Assembly: GCA_027353395.1 (NCBI GenBank)
Contig: DAIEHU010000170.1
Location: 1 to 6,166 of the forward strand
Direction of reading: 5' to 3'
Source of the DNA: Desulfobacteraceae bacterium
GTDB lineage: Bacteria; Desulfobacterota; Desulfobacteria; Desulfobacterales; Desulfosalsimonadaceae
DNA: 6,166 nt
Shown: piece after piece, positions 1-5,412 of the stretch
How the letters are laid out: every line of letters starts with the position of its first letter
How positions within the stretch are numbered: position 1 is the first letter of the stretch
Program-made: the position numbers and the translations under genes
The notes under the pieces: model-generated
The model's database searches: none
What the model saw: the letters and a program-made list of their open reading frames with translations, nothing else
What the model was told of the DNA's origin: nothing

Positions 1-2
1 CA

Positions 3-47
3 GAAAATATCATCATTTCGGATAAAACACCCAAGAAGGATGAATAG
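3..47 (+). CDS. possible C-terminal end of an upstream gene (partial)
   Basis: Reading in the third frame from base 3 gives ENIIISDKTPKKDE followed by a TAG stop at 45-47. The hydrophilic, lysine- and glutamate-rich ending looks like a natural protein C-terminus. It would lie 10 bases from the end of the convergent carboxypeptidase gene, a normal arrangement for two tail-to-tail genes. Only 14 codons are visible, so the product cannot be named and chance is a real alternative. Confidence 0.3.
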   Translation, partial: ENIIISDKTPKKDE

Positions 48-51
48 CGGG

Positions 52-90
52 AGCCGGTCATATCCGCATCAGGGGCCGGTTATTTTTTTT
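52..90 (+). terminator. weak candidate terminator between convergent genes
   Basis: AGCCGG (52-57) can pair with CCGGTT (76-81) with one G-U pair, and a run of eight T follows at 83-90. The stem is only 6 bp and the loop is 18 bases, so it is a poor intrinsic terminator. The T run also lies inside the coding sequence of the minus-strand gene, where it encodes lysines and asparagines. It would serve the putative gene ending at 47. Confidence 0.2.
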
Positions 91-1152
91 CCGTTTTACA
101 AGCAACCCGGCAATCAGAAGTGCAATCACGAGTACGTTCAGCCCTAAGACGATGTAAAAAGTCCGTCTGGAAATTGTGACGGGTTCGCTTTTCTTGGCGG
201 CAGGTTCCGCGGCCGCTGCCTTTACTGGCGCTGCTGTCGCCGCCGCTGCGTCCGTTGCCGTTGCCGCCTTGGCGGCAGGTGGCGGAGCAGGGTGTTTTTT
301 CAGAATTTCCATGAGCCCCTTGGAAAGCAGAATGCTTGCCTTTTCATCCCGCAATTTTCTGCCGGTGCTCCCCAGAACCACGGCAATCGCCCGTGCGCCG
401 TTTTTCTGCGCGGTGGCCGCAATGGAGAAACCGGCAGCTCCGTAATAACCGGTTTTGAAGCCGTCGCATCCTTCAAAATGCTGAAGCAAATGGTTGTGGG
501 TGCGCATAATAAAGGGCTCAGGGGCATCAGGCCGGAATTCGCGCATCTGGGTGGATGTGTATTTCAAGGTTTCTGGATGTTTCAGAAGTTCCCGGCATAA
601 TTTCGCCATATCCCGGGCGGTCGTCACATCCGGCTGCTGGTCTTTTCCTGGCGGCAACCCATGCACGGAATAATAGACCGTATCCTTCATGCCGATTTCC
701 GCGGCCTTTTTGTTCATCATCTCCACAAATGCCTCCGGGCTGCCCGCGCAGTGAATCGCCAAGGCCAGAGCCGCGTCATTGGCGGACTGGACCATCATGG
801 CATAGATCAGCTCCTCCACGGGAAAGACCTCATTCTCTTTTAAATATACCTGGGAACCGCCGATATGCGATACCGCCGCGGATATGGTGACCGGATCCTG
901 CAGTCCAATCTGACCGGCTTTTATGGCGTCAAGAATCACCAGCAGGTTCATCAGCTTGATCATGCTGGCCGGATACCCTTTTGCGTCCGCCTGATCTTCC
1001 GAGATCACATCGCCGGTGGCTGCGTCTATCACGATAGCGCCCAAGTAAGGGGTTTTGGATATGGCTTGCAGGGCATCAGCAGCACCTGCCGTGCCGATGA
1101 CAAAAAAAACGGATAGAAAAATAATCGATCGAATGAATGGTTTTTGTTTCAT
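58..1152 (-). CDS. dacA: D-alanyl-D-alanine carboxypeptidase (PBP5-like, peptidase S11), C-terminally anchored
   Basis: Serine DD-carboxypeptidase that removes the terminal D-Ala from peptidoglycan stem peptides in the periplasm. The 364-residue product starts with a signal peptide (KQK, then a hydrophobic stretch about 8-20, cleavage probably around 24-27). All three catalytic motifs of the penicillin-binding fold are present in order: SMIK at 63-66 (nucleophile Ser63), SAN at 123-125 and KTG at 233-235. The catalytic domain ends near 285. An Ala/Pro/Lys-rich low-complexity linker (about 288-325) follows, then one membrane helix (about 332-352) and a basic tail KRKK. I see no room for the beta-rich second domain of E. 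coli PBP5, and the anchor is a real transmembrane helix, not an amphipathic one. The start codon gives a complete signal peptide and lies downstream of a near-consensus promoter, though its ribosome binding site is weak. The exact paralogue (dacA, dacC or dacF type) cannot be decided. Confidence 0.93.
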   Translation of the reverse strand: MKQKPFIRSIIFLSVFFVIGTAGAADALQAISKTPYLGAIVIDAATGDVISEDQADAKGYPASMIKLMNLLVILDAIKAGQIGLQDPVTISAAVSHIGGSQVYLKENEVFPVEELIYAMMVQSANDAALALAIHCAGSPEAFVEMMNKKAAEIGMKDTVYYSVHGLPPGKDQQPDVTTARDMAKLCRELLKHPETLKYTSTQMREFRPDAPEPFIMRTHNHLLQHFEGCDGFKTGYYGAAGFSIAATAQKNGARAIAVVLGSTGRKLRDEKASILLSKGLMEILKKHPAPPPAAKAATATDAAAATAAPVKAAAAEPAAKKSEPVTISRRTFYIVLGLNVLVIALLIAGLLVKRKKNNRPLMRI

Positions 1153-1214
1153 GGCCTGTCACTGTTCCCTATTGAATTAAAGATATAAGATAGCGGTTGA
1201 AAATGATTTGGCCG

Positions 1215-1244
1215 AGTATATCGACAAAATTTTTCCCGTGTCAA
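1215..1244 (-). promoter_or_regulatory. sigma70-type promoter for the carboxypeptidase gene
   Basis: Read on the minus strand, TTGACA (1244-1239) is followed after 18 bases by TATACT (1220-1215). This is a perfect -35 box and a five-of-six -10 box. Transcription would begin near 1208, leaving an untranslated leader of about 56 bases before the ATG at 1152. Distance, orientation and match quality all fit the gene downstream. Confidence 0.75.
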
Positions 1245-1263
1245 GGAGTGGATCATTTCTGGC

Positions 1264-1275
1264 CGTAAATTTACG
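1264..1275. promoter_or_regulatory. 12-base perfect palindrome, possible operator
   Basis: CGTAAATTTACG is its own reverse complement. Its near edge is 20 bases upstream of the -35 box of the leftward carboxypeptidase promoter, a position where activators or dimeric repressors often bind. It is a single short site with no second copy noticed, so regulator and function are unknown. Confidence 0.3.
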
Positions 1276-1399
1276 CAAAGGCAGCGCCGAACGAAAACAA
1301 TCAAAAAGGATGAGATCTGGCTGGGATAACGACTATTGCTCAAAGTGTTGGCAGGATAATTTTCAAATTCGGTTACCCTGAAATTGCGCGAGTCTGGTG

Positions 1400-1429
1400 T
1401 TGACATATAGGCCAAGTGAACTATATATT
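1400..1429 (+). promoter_or_regulatory. sigma70-type promoter facing the five-gene operon
   Basis: TTGACA (1400-1405) is followed after 18 bases by TATATT (1424-1429), a perfect -35 box and a five-of-six -10 box. Transcription would start near 1436, about 250 bases before the first plausible start codon at 1688, so the RNA would carry a long leader containing the hairpin at 1601-1639. No better promoter is visible closer to the gene. Confidence 0.65.
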
Positions 1430-1527
1430 ACAAATATCTTGCTTTTTCAGTTGCCCCAGCCTATAAAGCCATTTTTTTATTGACACGGAGAGGGGCCGCT
1501 TATTGTTTTGGGGCTATCCCAGCTTTT

Positions 1528-1545
1528 TCGATACAAAAATATCGA
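1528..1545 (+). other. small perfect hairpin in the leader
   Basis: TCGATA (1528-1533) and TATCGA (1540-1545) are exact inverted repeats around a six-base A-rich loop. The stem is short and AT-rich, with no T run behind it, so it is not a terminator. It may be one element of a folded leader RNA. Confidence 0.3.
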
Positions 1546-1600
1546 TGAAACACAGTTGGTTAAAATTAGAGTTTAATGGACTGCATCCCATTTTCAAATA

Positions 1601-1645
1601 CAAAGAAGCCTCTCTGCAAAACTCAGAGGGGCTTCTTTGTTTATA
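1601..1645 (+). terminator. strong hairpin, probable intrinsic terminator or attenuator
   Basis: The arms 1601-1616 (CAAAGAAGCCTCTCTG) and 1624-1639 (CAGAGGGGCTTCTTTG) pair over 16 positions with only one G-U wobble, around a 7-base loop. The right arm ends in CTTTG and the RNA continues TTTATATTT, a T-rich but interrupted tract. The A-rich left foot and T-rich right foot are typical of intrinsic terminators. It lies 48 bases before the start codon at 1688, so termination here would cut off the downstream operon unless relieved. Confidence 0.6.
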
Positions 1646-1687
1646 TTTCATAATCAGGCAGTTTGGTTTTATCTTGGGATATCAAAA

Positions 1688-2086
1688 ATGATCACCGGAT
1701 TTGAAAAAATTGTTGAGGAGCGAATCCGCCAGTCCCAGGAAAATGGAGATTTCGAGAATCTTCCGGGAACCGGCGAACCCTTGCTGCTTGAAGACAACCG
1801 ACATATTCCGGAAGACCTTCGGCTGGCGTATAAGATACTGAAAAATGCAGATTGCATCCCCCCTGAACTTGCCATAAAAAAAGAAATCGTCTGCACAGAA
1901 ACGCTTCTGGAACAGATGCCCGATGACCAATTAAAATATAAAACTTTAAAAAAATTAAATTATTTAATTATGAAGCTCAACACGCTGCGAAAAAGCGCCA
2001 TCGCGTTTGAACTTCCCCAAAAGTATGAAGAACGGGTTGTCGACCGGTTATCATTGAATCATAAAGGGACACCATTCGACAAGTAA
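1688..2086 (+). CDS. DUF1992 / DnaJC28 conserved-domain protein
   Basis: A 132-residue soluble protein. The N-terminal block has the hallmarks of the DUF1992 (DnaJC28 conserved domain) family: FEKIVEERIRQSQENGDFEN, then LPGTGEPL and RHIPEDLRLAYKILKNA, ending in an acidic/basic helical half with LNTLRKSA. Its biochemical role is not established; the family name comes from eukaryotic proteins that also carry a J domain, absent here. I chose the ATG at 1688 because the family homology begins directly after it; an earlier in-frame ATG at 1637 would start inside the hairpin. The ribosome binding site is weak (GGGAT about 8 bases upstream). It is the first gene of the probable operon, 39 bases before the next reading frame. 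Confidence 0.82.
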   Translation: MITGFEKIVEERIRQSQENGDFENLPGTGEPLLLEDNRHIPEDLRLAYKILKNADCIPPELAIKKEIVCTETLLEQMPDDQLKYKTLKKLNYLIMKLNTLRKSAIAFELPQKYEERVVDRLSLNHKGTPFDK

Positions 2087-2106
2087 CCGGTTCTCCCTTG
2101 CTGGAC

Positions 2107-2122
2107 TGTCTGAGATCAGACA
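2107..2122 (+). other. short inverted repeat before the membrane-protein gene
   Basis: TGTCTGA (2107-2113) and TCAGACA (2116-2122) are exact inverted repeats separated by GA. In RNA this makes a compact hairpin covering the only GAG-like ribosome binding sequence ahead of the GTG at 2126, so it could lower translation from that start; in DNA it could be a small operator. No T run follows, so it is not a terminator. Confidence 0.3.
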
Positions 2123-2125
2123 AAC

Positions 2126-2626
2126 GTGATAAAGACCATGCTTAAAAAAAAAAATGAAACAACAGCCCTTGTCGGCAGCCTCTTTCTGGCGTCGTCTGTC
2201 TTGGTTTTCCATGTGGTTCTTCTTGCCGCAATGGGGATTCTCGTTATCTTCTTCAGCGGCATCGTCAATTATATTTTCTGGATTTTTCTGGGAAGTTGCG
2301 CCTTGATCGGCGGCGGCGTTTACTTTTTTTTCCGGTACATGAAAAAAGACGGCGGCCAGATGCTATATCAATTGCTGTCGCTGCCGGAATTGAAAGGAAA
2401 AAATCTGGAAGTCAAACTGCTGGGCGGGCTGGCTTCTTTAAAAATCGCCGGTGACGACGAAAAAGCCCGCGCCATCGACATCAATCAACCCCTCTCTTCC
2501 CGCCAACTGGAGGACTCCCCGTCAATTCAGCTACGCAAACTGACGGATCTCGCGAGCCTTCGGGAAAAAAAACTCATTACCGCAGAAGAGTACGATCAGG
2601 CGAAAAAATCCCTCTTCCACACCTGA
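2126..2626 (+). CDS. two-helix membrane protein with C-terminal SHOCT-like motif
   Basis: A 166-residue protein of unknown function. A short basic N-terminus (KKK) precedes two hydrophobic helices, about 17-44 and 47-70, followed by a basic stop (RYMKK) and a soluble cytoplasmic-type region. The last 30 residues (about 136-165, LRKLTDLASLREKKLITAEE then YDQAKKSLF) match the pattern of the SHOCT domain, a short helical hairpin at the end of many bacterial proteins whose function is mostly unknown. The start is uncertain: GTG at 2126 or ATG at 2138, which lies just before an unbroken run of eleven A (2144-2154). It ends 13 bases before ddl, so the two are probably cotranscribed. A structural or regulatory role at the membrane is only a guess. 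Confidence 0.75.
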   Translation: MIKTMLKKKNETTALVGSLFLASSVLVFHVVLLAAMGILVIFFSGIVNYIFWIFLGSCALIGGGVYFFFRYMKKDGGQMLYQLLSLPELKGKNLEVKLLGGLASLKIAGDDEKARAIDINQPLSSRQLEDSPSIQLRKLTDLASLREKKLITAEEYDQAKKSLFHT

Positions 2627-2639
2627 TGATGGATGAAAA

Positions 2640-3581
2640 ATGAAACAAAAAATTACAGTTGCGCTGCTTTCCGGCGGCACCTCCACTGAACGGGACGTGT
2701 CGCTCTCCGGAGGGAACCAAGTCTGCCGGGCGCTGTCTTCCGACAAATACGATGTGCGCCGCTATGATCCGGCCACTGATATACCCCGGCTCATTGAAGA
2801 TGCATCCAGCATTGATGTGGCCCTGATCATTCTTCACGGGACCGGCGGGGAAGATGGCACGGTTCAGGGGCTTCTGGATTTGCTGAAAATCCCCTATCAG
2901 TGTTCAGGGCCGATGGGAAGCGCCATCGCCATGAACAAACTGGCGTCCAAGCGGCTCTATCTTCAGGCTGGAATTCCGGTCCCGTCGCACATGAGTTTCA
3001 ATACAGGGGAAAACATCGACATCGACTGCTGCATCGAGCGGCTGGGCCTGCCCATCGTGGTGAAGCCGGCCAGCGGCGGTTCAAGCATCGGCATGAGTAT
3101 TGTCCGCTCCAAAGACAGCCTCCGGCAGGCATTTGACAAGGCGTTCGCCCTGGATGACACCATTTTACTTGAAGAATACATCGCGGGCACGGAGATTACC
3201 GGCGCGGTTCTCGGCAACATCGATCTGAAAACACTTCCGCTGGTCGAGATCATTCCGGAAAAAAACCATGATTTTTTTGATTATGAGGCGAAATATAAAA
3301 AGGGCGAGACCCGGGAAATCTGCCCGGCCCGGATCAGCGCGGCATTAACGGAAAAAGCGCGGAATCTGGCCGCAAAAGCGCACGAGGCGCTTTTTTGCAA
3401 AGGCTACAGCCGGACGGACATGATCGTCCGGAATGAGGATATTTATGTTCTGGAAACCAATACCATTCCGGGGATGACGTCTGAAAGCCTGTTGCCTCTG
3501 GCCGCAAAAACCGCCGGCATGAATTTTGAGGAACTGCTTGACCGTCTGATCACCCTGGGCATGGAAAAACATCACCCATAG
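2640..3581 (+). CDS. ddl: D-alanine--D-alanine ligase
   Basis: ATP-grasp ligase that joins two D-alanines in the cytoplasm, giving the dipeptide that MurF adds to peptidoglycan precursors. At 313 residues it is the normal length of the DdlB type. Visible motifs are SGGTSTERDVSLSGG (11-25, with Glu17), LHGTGGEDGTVQG (65-77), the ATP-binding VVKPASGGSSIG (140-151), LLEEYIAGTEITG (176-188), FFDYEAKY (212-219), and the metal-binding end RTDMIV...LETNTIPGMTSESL (Asp260, Glu272, Asn274). The Tyr in DYEAKY is the family marker for D-Ala-D-Ala rather than D-Ala-D-lactate synthesis. A small deviation is MNK (98-100) where MDK is usual. The ATG is preceded by GGATGAAAA, a modest ribosome binding site. 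It follows the SHOCT gene by 13 bases, and purD-purE begins 64 bases downstream. The usual mur/ftsQ neighbours are absent. Confidence 0.96.
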   Translation: MKQKITVALLSGGTSTERDVSLSGGNQVCRALSSDKYDVRRYDPATDIPRLIEDASSIDVALIILHGTGGEDGTVQGLLDLLKIPYQCSGPMGSAIAMNKLASKRLYLQAGIPVPSHMSFNTGENIDIDCCIERLGLPIVVKPASGGSSIGMSIVRSKDSLRQAFDKAFALDDTILLEEYIAGTEITGAVLGNIDLKTLPLVEIIPEKNHDFFDYEAKYKKGETREICPARISAALTEKARNLAAKAHEALFCKGYSRTDMIVRNEDIYVLETNTIPGMTSESLLPLAAKTAGMNFEELLDRLITLGMEKHHP

Positions 3582-3631
3582 CGGCTTTCCGTCTTCATCC
3601 TCACTTTGAAATTTTCTTGAATTTTATGAAT

Positions 3632-3636
3632 AAGGA
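3632..3636 (+). promoter_or_regulatory. ribosome binding site of purD-purE
   Basis: AAGGA at 3632-3636 stands 9 bases before the ATG at 3646. It is the clearest Shine-Dalgarno sequence in the window and fixes the start, which also gives the expected MKILIIGGGGREHA N-terminus. Confidence 0.7.
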
Positions 3637-3645
3637 AATCGATCC

Positions 3646-5412
3646 ATGAAAATTCTCATCATTGGCGGCGGCGGCAGGGAACACGCGCTGGCATGGAAAA
3701 TAGCCAAAAGTCCGAAAGTGAAGCAGGTTTATTGCGCGCCCGGCAATGCGGGTATCGCAGCCATCGCCAAATGCATTCCCATTGATGCGGCCGACGTGAA
3801 CGGCCTGGCCGGTTTTGCGGAAAAAGAAGCTGTTGACCTCACGGTGGTGGGGCCTGAAACGCCATTATCAAACGGCATTGTCGACCTTTTTGAAAAAAAA
3901 GGGCTCCGTATTTTCGGACCTTCCAAAAAAGCGGCGGAAATCGAAGCCAGCAAATCTTTCGCCAAAAAACTCATGCTCAAATACAATATTCCCACGGCAA
4001 TGGGCAAAACATTCACCACGGTTGAAAAAGCGGCCGCCTATATCAAGAGCAGCAAGATCCCGATTGTTGTTAAGGCCGACGGGCTGGCCGCCGGAAAAGG
4101 CGTGGTGGTCTGCAAAACCAGGGAGGAAGCCGCCGCCGCCGTAAAGATGATGCTTGAAAAAAAGACTTTTGGGGATGCGGGCAATAAAGTGTTGATTGAG
4201 GATTGCCTGATGGGAGAAGAGGCGTCTTTTCTTGCGTTTACCGATGGTTTTCATGTATTGCCCCTGCCTTCTTCCCAGGACCACAAAACCATCTATGACA
4301 ATGATGAAGGCCCGAACACCGGCGGCATGGGCGCATATTCACCGGCGCCGGTAGTGGACGCGGCCATGCATGAAAAAATCATGAATCAGGTCATGATCCC
4401 GGCGGTCAGGGCGATGGCCGCCGAAGGGAGACCTTACAAAGGCGTATTATACGCCGGACTGATGATCCACCGGGACAAGGTCCATGTGATTGAATTCAAC
4501 GCCCGGTTTGGCGACCCGGAAACCCAGCCCCTGTTGGTCCGGCTCGCATCGGACATTGTTCCGGTCATGGAGGCCGTTGTGGACGGGCGGCTGGACCAGT
4601 GCCGCCTGGAAATCGACCCCCGGCCATCGGTGTGCGTGGTCATGGCGTCCAAAGGATATCCCGGCGCATATCAAAAAGGCATGGCCATATCCGGCCTTGA
4701 AAACGCGGGGCGAATGAAAGACGTGATGGTGTTTCATGCCGGAACCTCGGAAAAAGCGGGAAAGGTAACCGCCAGCGGCGGACGGGTTCTGGGCGTCACC
4801 GCTTTGGGCGATACGGTGAAACACGCCATTGACCGGGCCTATCAGGCGACCGCCAAAATCTCCTGGGACGGCGCGTATCACAGGACCGATATCGGCCAGA
4901 AAGCCGTTAAACGGCTGGAAATCCCGCCGCTCGTGGGCATTGTCATGGGCAGCGATTCCGACTACGGGATAATGAAGGAAGCAGCAGATATACTTAAAAA
5001 ATTCGGGGTGCCGTTTGAGGTCACCGTGGCCTCGGCCCATCGGACACCTAAACGGGCCGTGGATTTTGTGGTGAACGGCCAGAAAAAAGGATTCAAGGTG
5101 ATCATTGCCGGAGCGGGCCACGCGGCCCATCTGGCGGGATCGCTTGCCGCGCATACCACCCTGCCCATCATCGGCGTGCCCATTGATTCATCCGCCTTAA
5201 ACGGCCTGGACGCCCTGCTGTCAACCGTGCAGATGCCGCCGGGCGTGCCCGTGGCCACCATGGCCATCGGCAAATCCGGAGCCAGAAATGCAGGCATTTT
5301 TGCGGTTCAGATTCTCTCCACCGCCGACCCCGGACTTCAGGAAATGCTTGCGGATTTCAAACAGGAAATGGCGGACCAGGTTGAACAGAAAGCCAAAAAA
5401 TTCAGCATGTAA
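3646..5412 (+). CDS. purD-purE: PurD-PurE fusion: GAR synthetase joined to N5-CAIR mutase / AIR carboxylase
   Basis: One 588-residue chain carries two purine enzymes. Residues 1-424 are a complete phosphoribosylamine--glycine ligase (PurD, ATP-grasp): GGGGREHA 7-14, VGPETPL 68-74, KADGLAAGKG 143-152, GPNTGGMGAYSP 222-233 and the signature EFNARFGDPETQ 283-294. Residues about 429-588 are a PurE: VGIVMGSDSD 430-439, SAHRTP 463-468 with the catalytic His465, AGAGHAAHLAG 488-498 with His495, ALNGLDALLSTVQMP 517-531, and a C-terminal helix. The join is only about five residues (LEIPP), with no stop, frameshift or good internal ribosome binding site, so a fused protein is expected. PurD makes GAR from phosphoribosylamine and glycine. 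PurE forms CAIR, normally from N5-CAIR supplied by PurK. The PurE half is closer to class I than to class II but has unusual residues: His492 for the common Gly, Ala497 for Pro and Asp514 for Gln/Glu. No purK is in the window. Fusion partners of purine enzymes are common, but this pair is not among the textbook ones. Confidence 0.95.
   Translation: MKILIIGGGGREHALAWKIAKSPKVKQVYCAPGNAGIAAIAKCIPIDAADVNGLAGFAEKEAVDLTVVGPETPLSNGIVDLFEKKGLRIFGPSKKAAEIEASKSFAKKLMLKYNIPTAMGKTFTTVEKAAAYIKSSKIPIVVKADGLAAGKGVVVCKTREEAAAAVKMMLEKKTFGDAGNKVLIEDCLMGEEASFLAFTDGFHVLPLPSSQDHKTIYDNDEGPNTGGMGAYSPAPVVDAAMHEKIMNQVMIPAVRAMAAEGRPYKGVLYAGLMIHRDKVHVIEFNARFGDPETQPLLVRLASDIVPVMEAVVDGRLDQCRLEIDPRPSVCVVMASKGYPGAYQKGMAISGLENAGRMKDVMVFHAGTSEKAGKVTASGGRVLGVTALGDTVKHAIDRAYQATAKISWDGAYHRTDIGQKAVKRLEIPPLVGIVMGSDSDYGIMKEAADILKKFGVPFEVTVASAHRTPKRAVDFVVNGQKKGFKVIIAGAGHAAHLAGSLAAHTTLPIIGVPIDSSALNGLDALLSTVQMPPGVPVATMAIGKSGARNAGIFAVQILSTADPGLQEMLADFKQEMADQVEQKAKKFSM

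Larger units (their letters stand above)
1436..1645 (+). ncRNA. candidate small RNA or attenuated 5' leader
   Basis: This is the stretch between the predicted start of the rightward promoter and the end of the 16-bp hairpin, about 210 bases without a credible reading frame. Two outcomes fit: a stand-alone small RNA ending at the hairpin, or a leader that sometimes reads through into the gene at 1688. Smaller pairings inside it are TCGATA/TATCGA (1528-1533 with 1540-1545) and GCCCCA/TGGGGC (1453-1458 with 1509-1514). It does not resemble 6S, SRP, RNase P or tmRNA as far as I can tell by eye. Confidence 0.3.
1153..1687. other. 535-base non-coding gap between divergent genes
   Basis: No open frame here has recognisable protein features. 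The gap is AT-richer than the flanking genes and holds regulatory structure: a leftward promoter (1215-1244), a 12-base palindrome (1264-1275), a rightward promoter (1400-1429), a small hairpin (1528-1545) and a large hairpin (1601-1639). I found no tRNA-like cloverleaf and no known riboswitch core. Between about 1276 and 1399 I see nothing specific. Confidence 0.7.

Noticed and set aside
1355..1360. GATAAT as a -10 box of a further rightward promoter
   Set aside because: The only TTG-type -35 candidate (TTGCTC at 1336) is 13 bases away and poorly matched.
1149..1415. 88-codon minus-strand open frame upstream of the carboxypeptidase
   Set aside because: It covers the carboxypeptidase promoter and runs into its start codon, has no ribosome binding site or recognisable family, and its composition looks like translated non-coding DNA.
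1480..1508. Second TTGACA (1480-1485) as another rightward promoter
   Set aside because: The best -10 candidate, TATTGT at 1501, is only 15 bases away and a weak match; nothing better sits at 16-18 bases.
1503..1691. 62-codon plus-strand open frame in the leader
   Set aside because: It runs through both arms of the 16-bp hairpin and overlaps the real gene start at 1688. No motif or good ribosome binding site supports it.
3606..3634. Own promoter for purD-purE in the 64-base gap after ddl
   Set aside because: TTGAAA at 3606 has only TATGAA 13 bases downstream; the spacing is too short for a normal promoter.
4447..5154. 235-codon open frame on the minus strand inside purD-purE
   Set aside because: It is antisense to strongly conserved PurD and PurE motifs. 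Long antisense frames are common opposite GC-rich genes, and its composition shows no domain.
4933..5412. Separate PurE made from an internal GTG at 4933
   Set aside because: There is no ribosome binding site at suitable distance and the frame is continuous with PurD, so the fusion is the simpler reading. It remains testable.
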